Notes: a model not told the origin generated them from the sequence alone. Shown: positions 1 through 8,756, counted from the first letter of the stretch. The stretch is DNA of 64,000 nt from Gaiellasilicea sp963802765 (GCA_963802765.1 CAWDJZ010000007.1:372001-436000); one strand, 5' to 3'. Numbers and translations: made by a program.

Positions 1-923
1 ACTCCGAAGACGATCGAGTCGCCGTCCCAGATGGGCTCCCGCAGATCCGGGTACGGGCTGCACTGGCGGTCGAGAGACGCCGTCAGGATCCGCCGGTCGC
101 CGCCCGTCTCCGGGTCCACGACCGCGATCTGTGAGTGGCGCGGGAAGTCGTACCCGCCCGGGCTCCACTTGCACGCGAGCAGCTTCCCGTCCGGCGAGTA
201 GCTGGGCGCGAAGTGCTCGCTGTCGCCGGCGGTCAGGCGCTTCGGCTCGCCGCCCTCGGCGGGAACCACGTAGATGTCGCCGAGTAGCTCGATGTCCCAG
301 TCGTCGCCGCGTGCCGAGCTGAAGGCGAGGCTCTTCCCGTCCGGTGTCCAGGTCGGTTCGGAGTCCTCGTAGTCGCCGTCGGTGATCTGCTTCGCCTCGG
401 CTGAGCCGTCGGCGGGCACGACGAAGAGGTGCTTGCGCCGGTCGCCCGTCCAGCCGACGCTGTCGAGCTTGAAGAGGAGCCGCTTGAAGCGTCGCGGCGC
501 GCGCTTCTTGTCGTCCTCTTCCTCGTAGGCCTCGTCGCGCACGCGGGCCGAGAAGACGAGCTGCGTCCCGTCCGGTGACCAGGCGACCTCGCCCGGATCC
601 TCTTTGAGGTCGGTCAAGCAGAGCGGCTCGCCGCCGTCGGCCGGGATCACGTAGAGCTGGCGGGGAGCCTTCTCGTCCTCGGTGCGCTTCGAGATGAACG
701 CGAGCTTCTTCCCGTCCGGCGACCAGCGCGGCTGCGCGTCCTTTTTGCCGGTGGTGAAACGGCGTGGCGGCTCGGAGCCGTCCGTCTTCGCGAGCCAGAT
801 CGACTGGTGGTACTCGTTCGCGTCCTTGTCGATCGACCACACGACGTACGCGACCTCTTCGCCGCCCGGACGCAGGCGCGGGTCGGTGACCCCCGTCAGC
901 TCGTAGACGTCCTCAGGCCTCAT
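1..923 (-). CDS. S9-family peptidase, N-terminal beta-propeller part (cut by window edge)
   Basis: The reading frame is open from an ATG at 923 to the left edge, giving about 307 residues of an N-terminal region. It has repeated propeller blades of the form WSPDGKKLAF, WSPDGTQLVF, WTPDGKSLAF and YSPDGKLLAC, as in the TolB/DPP-IV-like propeller that precedes the alpha/beta-hydrolase domain of acylaminoacyl and prolyl oligopeptidases. The catalytic Ser-Asp-His domain would lie outside the window, so the peptidase call depends on the N-terminal architecture (MRPEDVYELTGVTDP start typical of S9). It is divergent from the oligoendopeptidase gene, with 58 bp between starts. Confidence 0.8.
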   Translation of the reverse strand, partial: MRPEDVYELTGVTDPRLRPGGEEVAYVVWSIDKDANEYHQSIWLAKTDGSEPPRRFTTGKKDAQPRWSPDGKKLAFISKRTEDEKAPRQLYVIPADGGEPLCLTDLKEDPGEVAWSPDGTQLVFSARVRDEAYEEEDDKKRAPRRFKRLLFKLDSVGWTGDRRKHLFVVPADGSAEAKQITDGDYEDSEPTWTPDGKSLAFSSARGDDWDIELLGDIYVVPAEGGEPKRLTAGDSEHFAPSYSPDGKLLACKWSPGGYDFPRHSQIAVVDPETGGDRRILTASLDRQCSPYPDLREPIWDGDSIVFG

Positions 924-968
924 CCCCGCCACGAGGGGGAACTAAATCACGTCGCGTCCATCGGTAGG

Positions 969-974
969 TAGGTT
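969..974 (+). promoter_or_regulatory. -10 hexamer, leaderless type, for pepF
   Basis: TAGGTT ends 7 nt before the GTG start at 982. This spacing leaves no room for a ribosome binding site and matches leaderless actinobacterial promoters. Confidence 0.45.
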
Positions 975-981
975 CTCGTCC

Positions 982-2781
982 GTGAGCACCCTCGCCACCG
1001 GCGCCGAAGCCATCGAGTGGGACCTCTCCGATCTCTACGACGGGCCCGACGATCCCAGGATCGAGTCCGAGCTCGACGAGGAGCTCGAAGCTTCGCAGGC
1101 GTTCCGCGAGCGCTACCGCGGCCGGCTCGGCGAGCTCACCGCCGCCGAGCTGAGTGACGCGGTTGCCGAGCTCGAGCGGATCAAGTCCGTCGCGACGCGC
1201 GTCGAGACATACGCTCGGCTTCGGCAGGCCGCGGACGCCTCCGAGCAGGCGCGCGGCGCCCTCGTCCAGAGGGTGCGCGAGCGGAACACGCGGATCGAGA
1301 CCGAGCTCCTCTTCTTCGACCTCGAGTGGAGCGAGCTCGACGACGAGGCGGCGGAGCGACTCCTCGCCGACCCGGCGCTCGAGCGCTATGCCTCGGTCCT
1401 CCGCTCTGAGCGCCGCTACAAGCCGTACCAGCTGACCGAGCCCGAGGAGCGGATCTCGGCCGAGAAGGCCGTCACGGGCGTCAGCGCCTGGGACCGGTTC
1501 TTCGATCAGCAGCTCTCGGAGCTGCGGGTCTCGCTGGACGGCGAGGACCTCTCGCTCGACGAGGCACTCGCGCGGCTCTCGCGGCTGACGAGCCAGGACG
1601 ACCGCGCCCGCGTCGCGGCCGCGGTGACCGAGACGCTTCGGCCCGGCGTGCGCACCCGCGGGTACGTCCTCAACACGATCCTCAACGAGCGCTCGATCGA
1701 GGACCGCCTGCGCGGCTACGACACCTGGATCTCGTCGCGGAACCTCGCGAACGAGATCCCGGACGAAGCGGCGCAGAGCCTCGTCGACGCGATCGTCGGC
1801 CGGTACGACATCCCGCAGCGCTACTACGCGCTGAAAGCGCGCCTGCTCGGCCTGCCGCGGCTGAAAGACTTCGACCGGTTCGCACCGCTCCAGGAGGTCG
1901 GCGGGACGATCGCATGGGACGAGGCACGCGACATCGTCCTCGAGGCGTTCGACGGCTTCTCGCCGATCGCCGGCGACGTCATCGGTGACTTCTTCGAGCG
2001 CCGCTGGATCGACGCGGCCGTGCGGCCGGGGAAGATGCTCGGCGCCTTCTGCGCCACGCTCGTGCCGGACGTCCATCCCTACGTGCTGATGAACTACGCG
2101 GGCGAGCGTCGGAGCGTCCTCACGCTCGCGCACGAGCTCGGGCACGGGCTGCACGGCTCGCTGGCGCAGGAGCTCGGGCTGCTCAACGCGCGGACGCCGC
2201 TGACGCTGGCCGAGACGGCGTCGGTGTTCGGCGAGGCGCTCACCTTCGACAAGCTGAAGGAGCGGGAGGACGATCCACACGCGCTGCTCGACCTCCTCGT
2301 CGGCCGGATCGACGACACCGTCTCGACCGTCTTCCGGCAGATCGCGCTCAACCGCTTCGAGCACGCGATCCACACCGCTCGACGCGAAGAAGGCGAGCTG
2401 CCCGTGGAGCGCCTCTCGGAGCTCTGGTCGACCGAGCAGCGCCGGATGCTCGGCGATGCGGTCGAGGTGACGGAGGACTACGGCTGCTGGTGGAGCTACA
2501 TCCCGCACTTCATCGGCGTGCCGGGGTACGTCTACGCCTACGCGTTCGGCTACCTCTTCTCGCTGGCGATCTACCGACGCTATCTCGACGAGGGGGACTC
2601 GCTCGTCGAGCCGTATCTCGACCTGCTCCGCGCCGGCGGCTCCGCGCCCCCGGCCGAGCTCGCGTCGCGCCTCGGCTTCGACATCGGCGACCCGGGCTTC
2701 TGGGCTGCCGGCCTGGACGCGATCGGCGTGCTCGTTGACGAGGCCGAGCAGCTCGCCGCCGAGCTGGACGACACCAAGTAA
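982..2781 (+). CDS. pepF: M3-family oligoendopeptidase F
   Basis: A 599-residue cytoplasmic zinc metallopeptidase that would trim short peptides. The HExxH zinc motif is seen as HELGH at residues 384-388, followed by the third ligand Glu in LAETASVFGE at about residue 411. Length and the aromatic C-terminal region (YGCWWSYIPHF, YVYAYAFGYLFSLAIY) fit PepF/M3B enzymes. The GTG start at 982 is chosen because the reading frame begins there with a -10 box 7 nt upstream. The TAA stop lies inside a 23-bp palindrome. The gene has no visible frameshift. Confidence 0.93.
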   Translation: MSTLATGAEAIEWDLSDLYDGPDDPRIESELDEELEASQAFRERYRGRLGELTAAELSDAVAELERIKSVATRVETYARLRQAADASEQARGALVQRVRERNTRIETELLFFDLEWSELDDEAAERLLADPALERYASVLRSERRYKPYQLTEPEERISAEKAVTGVSAWDRFFDQQLSELRVSLDGEDLSLDEALARLSRLTSQDDRARVAAAVTETLRPGVRTRGYVLNTILNERSIEDRLRGYDTWISSRNLANEIPDEAAQSLVDAIVGRYDIPQRYYALKARLLGLPRLKDFDRFAPLQEVGGTIAWDEARDIVLEAFDGFSPIAGDVIGDFFERRWIDAAVRPGKMLGAFCATLVPDVHPYVLMNYAGERRSVLTLAHELGHGLHGSLAQELGLLNARTPLTLAETASVFGEALTFDKLKEREDDPHALLDLLVGRIDDTVSTVFRQIALNRFEHAIHTARREEGELPVERLSELWSTEQRRMLGDAVEVTEDYGCWWSYIPHFIGVPGYVYAYAFGYLFSLAIYRRYLDEGDSLVEPYLDLLRAGGSAPPAELASRLGFDIGDPGFWAAGLDAIGVLVDEAEQLAAELDDTK

Positions 2782-2796
2782 CAGACTGTTACTTGG
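2774..2796. repeat. 23-bp palindrome, copy 1
   Basis: CCAAGTAACAG, a single A, then the exact reverse complement of the first arm. It contains the pepF stop codon and overlaps the possible TTG start of the next gene. An identical copy lies at 25819-25841. There is no T-run after it, so a classical intrinsic terminator is unlikely. Confidence 0.85.
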
Positions 2797-3342
2797 CCGG
2801 CTCGGGCGTCCTCGTGGTGGCCGCGACCGAGCGGGAGCTCGCGCCGGTGCCGGGTGTACGCACGCTCGCGTGCGGGATCGGGCCGGTCGACGCCGCGGCC
2901 GCGACGGCCGCGCGCGCTCGCCGCGGAACGCCCCGAGGCCGTCCTGCACGTCGGGATCGCCGGTGCGCGCGGGCTCGACGCGCTGACGCTCGTGCTCGGC
3001 TCCGAGGCCGTCTACTGCGACGCGGACGCGCCGCTCGTCCCCGACCGCGCGCTTCCGGACACCGAGCTGCTGGATCGGCTCCGTGCCGCCTTTCCGGACG
3101 CGCCCGTCCGGCCGATCGGGACGAGCGCCCGGGTCGGCGGCGCCCGGGGCTTCGACGTGGAGGCGATGGAGGGCTTTGCCGTCCTTCGCGCCTGCGAGCT
3201 CGCCGGCGTGCCGGCGGTCGAGGCGCGCGTGGTCTCGAACGAGATCGACGAGCCCGACCGCGCGCGCTGGCGCTTCGACGACGCATTCGCGCTGCTGGCG
3301 GCGACGCTGCCGTCGCTCGTGGCCGCGGTGTCCGCTCGGTGA
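2793..3342 (+). CDS. Phosphorylase-superfamily protein, futalosine-hydrolase-like (frameshifted)
   Basis: Two overlapping frames together give one nucleoside-phosphorylase/MqnB-like protein. The N-terminal part (GVLVVAATERELAPV, LACGIGPVDAAAATA) is in one frame. The rest (VLHVGIAGARG, IGTSARVGG, VEAMEGFAVLRACELAGVPAV, VSNEIDEPDR) is in another. The length is 3n+1, and removing one C in the GC run near 2910-2920 restores one frame. The acidic EAMEGFA segment is typical of the catalytic region of 5'-methylthioadenosine/futalosine hydrolases. The start may be TTG 2793 or GTG 2814/2817. A menaquinone (futalosine) role is inference; no other mqn gene is in the window. Confidence 0.7.
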
Positions 3343-4009
3343 GCGGGACGCTGCCACCGCCGCTCCCGCCCGAGACGCGCACGGTCGGCCAGCTCGTCGC
3401 CGAGTCGATCCGGCTGTACGGCGAGCGCGTTCTTGCGGACGCTCCCGCTCGGGCTCCCGGTCGCGGTCGCCGACGTCGCGGCCGGCGACATCGCACGTCC
3501 CGGGGCGGATCCTCGTTCTGTTCCTCGGCCGCCCCGGCGTTCACGCTGGCCTTCGCGTGGGCGTCGGCGCTCGTCGCCGGTGGCCGTCCGAGCCGCGCCA
3601 CCTGGGCGCGGGCGCTCGTCCTCGGCACGATCGTCTTCCTGCCGGCAGCGGTGTTCTTCTCCCTGGTTACGCGATCCTGTCCGTCGCGTGGCTCGCGCTC
3701 GTCGGGCTCGTCGTCCCCGTCGTGATCGCCGAGGATCTTCCGGCTCGGGCGGCGCTGCGGCGTGCGGTCGAGCTCTGCCGCACCGACTACGTCCACGCGC
3801 TCGGCTCGCTCGCGACGCTCGTGATCGTGTTCTTCCTGACGAGGTTCGCGCTCGCCTTCGTCCTCCGCGGCCAGGCCGACAACACCGTTCGCGTCGCGCT
3901 CTTCCTCGCCGACCTCGTCGTCTCGCCGCTGCTCTTCCTCGGCGGGGCATTGCTCTACGTCGACCAGGCGGCCAGAGTAGGATCGAGCCCCCGAGAGAGG
4001 AGGCGCTGA
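3339..4009 (+). CDS. Membrane protein of unknown function (several frameshifts)
   Basis: The protein starts at GTG 3339, overlapping the previous stop by GTGA. It begins with PETRTVGQLVAESIRLYGE, a pattern seen in DUF7847/glycerophosphoryl-diester-like membrane domains. The protein then switches frame at least three times. Hydrophobic segments appear in different frames: LPLGLPVAVADVAAG, FTLAFAWASALVAGG, ALVLGTIVFLPAAVFF, AILSVAWLALVGLVVPVVIAEDL and ALFLADLVVSPLLFLGGALLYVD. The conserved feel of EDLPARAALRRAVELCRTDYVHALGS suggests a real gene damaged by sequence errors. Function is not known. Confidence 0.6.
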
Positions 4010-4296
4010 TGCCGACCTATCTGATGCTGACGACGCTGACGCCGCAGGGCGTCCAGACGCTGAAGGCCAATCCGGCCCGCCTGCGCCAGGTGAACGCCGA
4101 CGTCGAGGAGCTCGGAGCGAAGGTGCTCCACCAGTGGGCGACGCTAGGCGAGTACGACTTCGTCAACATCGTCGAGGCGCCCGACGCGGCGACTGTGGCG
4201 AAGGTCTCGCTCGCGCTCGGCGCCCGCGGCAGCGCGAAGCTGCAGTCGCTCGAGCTCATCGAGATCGATACCCTGCTCGGCACGCTCGACTCGTAG
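4009..4296 (+). CDS. GYD-domain protein
   Basis: A 95-residue single-domain protein, MPTYLMLTTLTPQGVQTLK followed by LGEYDFVNIVEAPD, which is the Gly-Tyr/Glu-Tyr-Asp core that names the GYD family. The ATG overlaps the preceding TGA by one base (TGATG), and a purine-rich AGAGAGGAGG lies 6 bases upstream, so it is translationally coupled to the membrane protein before it. The biochemical role of GYD proteins is not established. The ferredoxin-like fold suggests a small ligand-binding or oligomeric dabb-like protein. Confidence 0.85.
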   Translation: MPTYLMLTTLTPQGVQTLKANPARLRQVNADVEELGAKVLHQWATLGEYDFVNIVEAPDAATVAKVSLALGARGSAKLQSLELIEIDTLLGTLDS

Positions 4297-4302
4297 CAGC
4301 GG

Positions 4303-5280
4303 CTAGCGAAAGCCGGGTTCGCGCGCGGGCGGCGGCAGCGGGCTCTGCGGCAGCCCCGGTCGTGGCCCGCCCGCGTTGTACTCCTTCGGCGCGACGTCGT
4401 TCGGCGCGTCGGCGTGGAAGAGCGATGCGAGGTGCTGGATCTGGGAGCGGCCAGGCCCGAGCTCGAACTGGCCGCCGCCATAGAGCGCGATCCCGCGCTC
4501 GGCGCATGCGTCGTAGAAGTCGAAGAGGTTTCGCACCGAGCCGAAACGGGACGGCTTGGAGTTGAGGCAGCGCGGTGCGAACGGGAGCGCGTCGACGTCT
4601 GCGACGGAATGGATCGGGAAGTCCCACGTGATCCGGTCACGATGAGGATCCAGCACGGGGCGCGTCTCCTCGTTCACGCGCGGGTCCTCGAGCCAGGCGT
4701 CCGGGAAGGCCTCGGCGACACGACCGTAGAGCTCGGCCGACGGCGTCGCGTCGACCCACTCGCCCTCGTAGAGCCCCTTCAGGTCGACGACGTCCACCAC
4801 GCCGGTGGCGGCGAGCTCGGCGACGACCTCGTCCGTCCACGAGTCGCTCGCGTCGAGCTTGAAGCGGAGCTCCGGGTAGAGCGCGAGCAACTCCTTCACC
4901 GCGCTCTGCGAGACGCAGAAGCGGGCCGGTTCCGAGTTGCGGTCGACGACCTCCGCCAGCGGGAGGCCCGCCTGGCGGAGCGCGAGGTCGAGCGCAGCGG
5001 ATTCGAGCCCCCAAGGCCGGTAGCCGGGCTGGCCCGCGACGAGGCTGGAGAAGCTCTCGAGCGTGTGCTTGCCCGCGAGCTCGGGGAGGGCGTCCTCCGT
5101 GAAAGCGAGCTGCAGCTCCTCCTCGTAGCTGACGTCCTCGCCGACCCCTTCGTGCCCGCCGCCGTGCAGGTGGACGACCGTCGTCCGCCGGGTCAGGTGC
5201 CGGAGCGGGAGGGAGAGGTGCTCGAGCTCGACCCGGTCGACGGCGAGCGTCAGGTCCTTGACGCGATCAAAGAGCGGCAT
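4303..5280 (-). CDS. Enolase-superfamily protein (mandelate-racemase/OSBS-like), substrate unknown
   Basis: 325 residues. The order of motifs fits an enolase-superfamily barrel: RFKLDAS (catalytic-Lys/metal region), VVDLKG, AWLEDP (metal-binding Glu), WDFPIHSVADV and NSKPSRFG near the end of the barrel. It lacks an obvious full capping-domain signature and I cannot assign a substrate. The ATG at 5280 overlaps the end of psuG by 14 bp, so the two are co-transcribed and probably coupled. That context points to a sugar- or nucleoside-derived acid, but this is inference. The reverse-strand GYD gene converges with it, leaving 6 bp. Confidence 0.75.
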   Translation of the reverse strand: MPLFDRVKDLTLAVDRVELEHLSLPLRHLTRRTTVVHLHGGGHEGVGEDVSYEEELQLAFTEDALPELAGKHTLESFSSLVAGQPGYRPWGLESAALDLALRQAGLPLAEVVDRNSEPARFCVSQSAVKELLALYPELRFKLDASDSWTDEVVAELAATGVVDVVDLKGLYEGEWVDATPSAELYGRVAEAFPDAWLEDPRVNEETRPVLDPHRDRITWDFPIHSVADVDALPFAPRCLNSKPSRFGSVRNLFDFYDACAERGIALYGGGQFELGPGRSQIQHLASLFHADAPNDVAPKEYNAGGPRPGLPQSPLPPPAREPGFR

Positions 5281-6160
5281 AGGCGACAGCGACTTCCGCC
5301 GCGAGGCGGGCGTTGGCCGCGATCAGCTCGCGGTTCGCCGTGAGCGTGCGTCCGCCGGATTCGCGGTGCAGGTAGGAGAGGACGAAGGGGGTCACGGCCT
5401 GGCCCATGATGCCCTGTTCGTCCGCCTCGGCGAGCGCCTGTGCGATCAACGGCTCGACATCGTCGAGGCTGTCGTCGGACGGACGCCCGAGCAGGATCGA
5501 CGTGTGGCGGCCGAGCCGCCAGTGGGCGCGCGCGACTTCCGCAGCCTCGCGCGCCGACTCGACCCGCGCCGACACGGGCGGGCCGCCGTGCGCGGTATAG
5601 AAGAGCGGCAGGTCGTCGGTGCGGAAGCCGAGCACAGGCACGCCGAGTGTCTCCAGGAGCTCGGCGGTCGCGGGCACGTCGAGGATCGACTTCACTCCGG
5701 AGGAGACGATCAGCGCTTCGGTGCGGACGAGCTCCCCGAGATCGGCGGAGACATCAGGGGGATGCGGGAAGCCGCGGTGGACGCCGCCGAGCCCGCCGGT
5801 GCCCATGAATCCGATCCCGGCCGCCCGGCAGGCCGCCAGCGTGCCGCCGACGGTTGTCGCGCCGACGGTGTCCTGGACGATTGCGGCAGCGAGGTCGCGC
5901 GGGCCCACCTTGCGGGCGTCGGGCGTGAAGCGGTCCAGCTCCTCCTCGGACAGGCCGATGCACAGCCGGCCGTCGAGGACGCCGATCGTGGCGGGCACGG
6001 CGCCCGCGTCGCGCACGCGCCGCTCGCTCTCGAGCCCAACCGCGACGCCCTCGCCGGGCGGGAAGCCGTGGGCGACGAGCGTCGTCTCGAGCGCGACCAC
6101 GGCCTCCCGGTCCGCGAGCGCGTGTGCGACCTCGTCCGAGACCCGGATCAGATCTCTCAC
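5267..6160 (-). CDS. psuG: Pseudouridine-5'-phosphate glycosidase
   Basis: 297 residues. PsuG splits pseudouridine 5'-phosphate to uracil and ribose 5-phosphate. Family signatures are clear: VALETTLVAHGFPPG near the N-terminus, VPATIGVLDGRLCIGL, GATTVGGTLAACRAAGI, FMGTGGLGGVHRG, VVSSGVKSILDVPATAELLETLGVPVLGF, and the C-terminal GQAVTPFVLSYLHRESGGRTLTANREL (quoted in part). The GTG start at 6160 overlaps the kinase stop by 4 nt (GTGA). The frame runs on upstream only because the kinase gene is frameshifted, so the apparent 560-residue fusion is not real. Confidence 0.93.
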   Translation of the reverse strand: MRDLIRVSDEVAHALADREAVVALETTLVAHGFPPGEGVAVGLESERRVRDAGAVPATIGVLDGRLCIGLSEEELDRFTPDARKVGPRDLAAAIVQDTVGATTVGGTLAACRAAGIGFMGTGGLGGVHRGFPHPPDVSADLGELVRTEALIVSSGVKSILDVPATAELLETLGVPVLGFRTDDLPLFYTAHGGPPVSARVESAREAAEVARAHWRLGRHTSILLGRPSDDSLDDVEPLIAQALAEADEQGIMGQAVTPFVLSYLHRESGGRTLTANRELIAANARLAAEVAVAYAAL

Positions 6161-6949
6161 GGCATCGAGCCTAGTTTCGCGACGCACCGCGCCGCGGCGG
6201 CGAGGGCGAGCTCCGGACCGCCGACGAGGTACCCGGCGGCCAGCGCATCCCCGGCTCCGGTGGTGTCGAGCACGTCGGCCGCGACCGCCGGCAACTCCAG
6301 CCCGCCGAAGCGGGCGCCGAGCGGGCCCCGCTTCAGCACCCATTCGCAGCCCTCGAGCGGCCCGCCCAGGATCCGTTCTTCGTCCTCGTTCGCGAACACG
6401 ATCGCCGGCCGGAGCGCCTCGAGGCGCGCTGCGGAAACGCTCCGGCCCGAAGTCCCGGATCGCGCTCCAGGAAGAGAGATCGACGCTCAGCCGCGGCGCC
6501 GATTCCGCGGCGCGCAGCGCCGCCTCGTCGATCGGCGCCCGCAGGAGCGAGTAGCCGGGGAGATGGAGATGGCTGCAGCCGTCCAGCCAGGCGGGGTCGA
6601 GCTCGTCGGCGTGGAGCTCGGGCGAAACGCCGCGGTCGGAGGCCATCGTGCGCGAGCCGTCGGCGGCGACGAGCGAGACGATCGTGCCGGTCCGGCCCTC
6701 GACGACGGGACCGCGAACGTCGACTCCATACGCCTCGAGACCGTGCCTGGCGATCCCACCCGCCTCGTCGTCCGCCCGCTTGCCGACGAAGCGCGCCTTC
6801 CCGCCCAGCTCGGCCACCCACGCGGCGACGTTCGCCGCCTGGCCTCCGGGGCCCAGCTGCGTCGTCGCGTCGGCGTCGGCGCCCGTCGCGAGGGGCTGGC
6901 GCAGGCGGACGATCACGTCGAGGAGCAGGTCGCCGAGCGAGACGATCAC
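6157..6949 (-). CDS. psuK: PfkB-family carbohydrate/pseudouridine kinase (frameshifted)
   Basis: A ribokinase-family kinase that, next to psuG, most likely phosphorylates pseudouridine. The first part has MIVSLGDLLLDVIV and GPGGQAANVAAWVAELGG (substrate-binding Gly-Gly). The second part, in another frame, has VFANEDEERIL and the ATP/anion-hole motif DTTGAGDALAAGYLVGG. Length is 3n+1; removing one C in the CC near 6440 gives an uninterrupted protein. A GGGAGG ribosome site lies about 9 nt before GTG 6949. The specificity is inferred from the neighbour; PfkB kinases are otherwise hard to tell apart. Confidence 0.8.
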
Positions 6950-6952
6950 GCC

Positions 6953-6958
6953 TAGGAT
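6953..6958 (+). promoter_or_regulatory. -10 hexamer, leaderless type
   Basis: TAGGAT ends 6 nt before ATG 6965. It lies inside the palindrome-like CCTAGG sequence between two divergent genes. Confidence 0.4.
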
Positions 6959-6964
6959 CCTCCC

Positions 6965-7159
6965 ATGGACGGTGAGTCACGCCGCTCGCGCACGCGCTCG
7001 TTCCTCGTCGGCGCAGCAGTTGGCGCTTCCGCCGCGATCGCCGCCGCGCGGCGCCTGCGGCCGAAGGAGCGGAAGCGCGAGACTCCTGCCGGCCTCGCAG
7101 CGTTCGAGGAAGCTCCCTGCTACCGCGAGCTCGTCGAGAGCGAGCGGTCTGCCCCGTAG
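6965..7159 (+). CDS. Small protein with one hydrophobic segment, unknown
   Basis: 64 residues: a basic N-terminus (DGESRRSRTRS), one short hydrophobic stretch FLVGAAVGASAAIAAARRL, then a charged tail. It may be anchored in the membrane by its N-terminus. It is supported mainly by its start, which has a TAGGAT box 6 nt upstream, and by its position divergent from psuK. Its last 40 bp overlap the 3' end of the convergent glycosyltransferase gene. No family is recognised. Confidence 0.5.
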   Translation: MDGESRRSRTRSFLVGAAVGASAAIAAARRLRPKERKRETPAGLAAFEEAPCYRELVESERSAP

Positions 7160-8727
7160 CCGCGGAGCGCCCGCGCGGCGCGCTCGGTCGTCGGCAGGTT
7201 GATATCGGCGTCGCCGAGGAAGAGCCGCTTGCCGACGAGCATCGCCTGGCCTGCGCGCAGCAGGTACCGCTCGGGCGTCACGACGGGAGCGCGGGTGCGG
7301 ATGACGAGGAACGGGCCGAAGTCCTGCACCTCGAACGCCGAGGCGGGCCGGGGCGAGACGAGCGGGATCTCCAGCGAGCGCTCCGCGTTCGTCGTCTTGC
7401 TCGCGTCGAGCACCCAGACGCCGTGCCCGAGCGGTCGCTCGAGATCGAGGAGGTTGTGGAGCGCGAGGTCCGCGTCCGCACGCGGGAGCACGACGAGCGG
7501 GAAGTCCGGACGCTGCTCCCACGCCTGGATGAACAGCGGGTCGTAGCCGAGGAGGACGTCGTTCGGCCGCGTCGTCGCGGCGAGGTAGGCGGCGGCATCC
7601 GCGCGCGCCTCCTGCCGGACGTCAGGCTCCCATTCGAAGAGCTCGGGCGTCCGGTCCCAGGCCCAGGCGACCTGCGAGACGACGAGCGCTGCGAGCGCCG
7701 CGCCGCCCCAGACGCGGCCGAGCCTGCCGAGGCCTGCTCCCACGGCGAGGGCGAGGAACGGGAGCAGGAAGATCAGGTGCCTGGTCTCGGGCGATCCTGT
7801 GCTGCGCGCGACCACGAGCGCGACGAGCGGCACGATCGCGGCGCACGCCGTCAGGACGCGGGTCTGGTAGGGCAGCACGGCGAGCCCCGCCGCGGCCGCG
7901 ACGAGCACGGCCGGCAGCACCGGGAAACCGGCGGTGAAGTCGCCGGCGGCGTGCCAGACGAACTCGAGGACGTCGATGCGCCCGTCCCCGGAAACGCCCG
8001 CGTCGAAGCGGCCCGCGAGAACGAGGTCGGTGAGCCAGAACGGGATCCCGAGCACTGCAACGGCTCCGAACGCCCAGAGGGCTTCACGCAGCCGGTCGCG
8101 TCGCGCGGCGACGACGAAGGCTCCCTGAGACGCGAGCACGAGTGCTCCGTACGGGTGCGTCGCCACTGTCGCGAGAACCGCGAGCGCCCAGAGCGACCAC
8201 GCCGTGCGTCCGCCGCGCTCGAGCGCGCGTAGCAGCGCGAGGTACGACAACGCGCTCGTGAAGAGGAAGAGGCTGTACATCCGTCCGTACACGCCGTGGA
8301 AGAGGAACGTCCAGCTCGCCGCGACGACGGCGGTGGCATAGAGCGCGCGCAGCCGCCCTCCGAGCCGCGCCGCGAGCAGGGCGACGACCGGCAGGCTCGC
8401 GACCGCGAACACGGCCGAGAGCGCGCGCAGCCCCTCGAGCCCGAGGTCGAGGTGGGCGACCGCCCAGGCGAGCAGGAAATGGAGCGGCGCGCCGCCGCGT
8501 TCCTCGAGCACGACCTGGAAGAGCTCGCCGAGCGGGTGGCGTCCGACGAAGAGCGGCAGCGCCTCGTCCTCGTGTGGCGGCCAGGCGAGCAGCTGGTGGA
8601 AGAGGAAGCCGGCGTTGGCGATTGTGATCGCGGCGACGCCGAGCGGGAACCAGTGCGCTTCGACCCAGGCGCGCACAGCAGCGCCTTCACGGGCCCCGAT
8701 CCGCGTTGTCTCGACGGTATCGCTCAT
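7120..8727 (-). CDS. GT-C family (ArnT/PMT-like) membrane glycosyltransferase
   Basis: 535 residues with about ten predicted membrane helices, e.g. WFPLGVAAITIANAGFLFHQLL, ALYATAVVAASWTFLFHGVYG, LIFLLPFLALAVGAGLG. The first extracytoplasmic loop carries PPHEDEALPLFVGRHPLGE, where the acidic pair is the expected catalytic/metal site of GT-C enzymes using polyprenyl-phosphate sugars. The C-terminal part is soluble and extracellular. I prefer the ATG at 8727; an in-frame ATG at 8766 would overlap the divergent FmdB start. Acceptor and sugar are unknown; cell-wall or lipid glycosylation is likely. Confidence 0.8.
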   Translation of the reverse strand: MSDTVETTRIGAREGAAVRAWVEAHWFPLGVAAITIANAGFLFHQLLAWPPHEDEALPLFVGRHPLGELFQVVLEERGGAPLHFLLAWAVAHLDLGLEGLRALSAVFAVASLPVVALLAARLGGRLRALYATAVVAASWTFLFHGVYGRMYSLFLFTSALSYLALLRALERGGRTAWSLWALAVLATVATHPYGALVLASQGAFVVAARRDRLREALWAFGAVAVLGIPFWLTDLVLAGRFDAGVSGDGRIDVLEFVWHAAGDFTAGFPVLPAVLVAAAAGLAVLPYQTRVLTACAAIVPLVALVVARSTGSPETRHLIFLLPFLALAVGAGLGRLGRVWGGAALAALVVSQVAWAWDRTPELFEWEPDVRQEARADAAAYLAATTRPNDVLLGYDPLFIQAWEQRPDFPLVVLPRADADLALHNLLDLERPLGHGVWVLDASKTTNAERSLEIPLVSPRPASAFEVQDFGPFLVIRTRAPVVTPERYLLRAGQAMLVGKRLFLGDADINLPTTERAARALRGYGADRSLSTSSR

Positions 8728-8750
8728 TGAGTTCTGTCGATTGTCGCTGC

Positions 8751-8756
8751 TACCGT
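8751..8756 (+). promoter_or_regulatory. -10 hexamer, leaderless type, for the FmdB gene
   Basis: TACCGT ends 8 nt before ATG 8765. Confidence 0.3.

Noticed and set aside
913..3357. Long minus-strand frames opposite pepF, mfd (28070-31024) and the GAF-SpoIIE gene
   Set aside because: These are shadows created by high-GC third codon positions; their residues are Arg/Glu/Val-rich with no domains.
5267..6949. Single 560-residue kinase-glycosidase fusion
   Set aside because: The middle part is Arg-rich nonsense; the kinase C-terminus is present in another frame and ends in a GTGA overlap with psuG.
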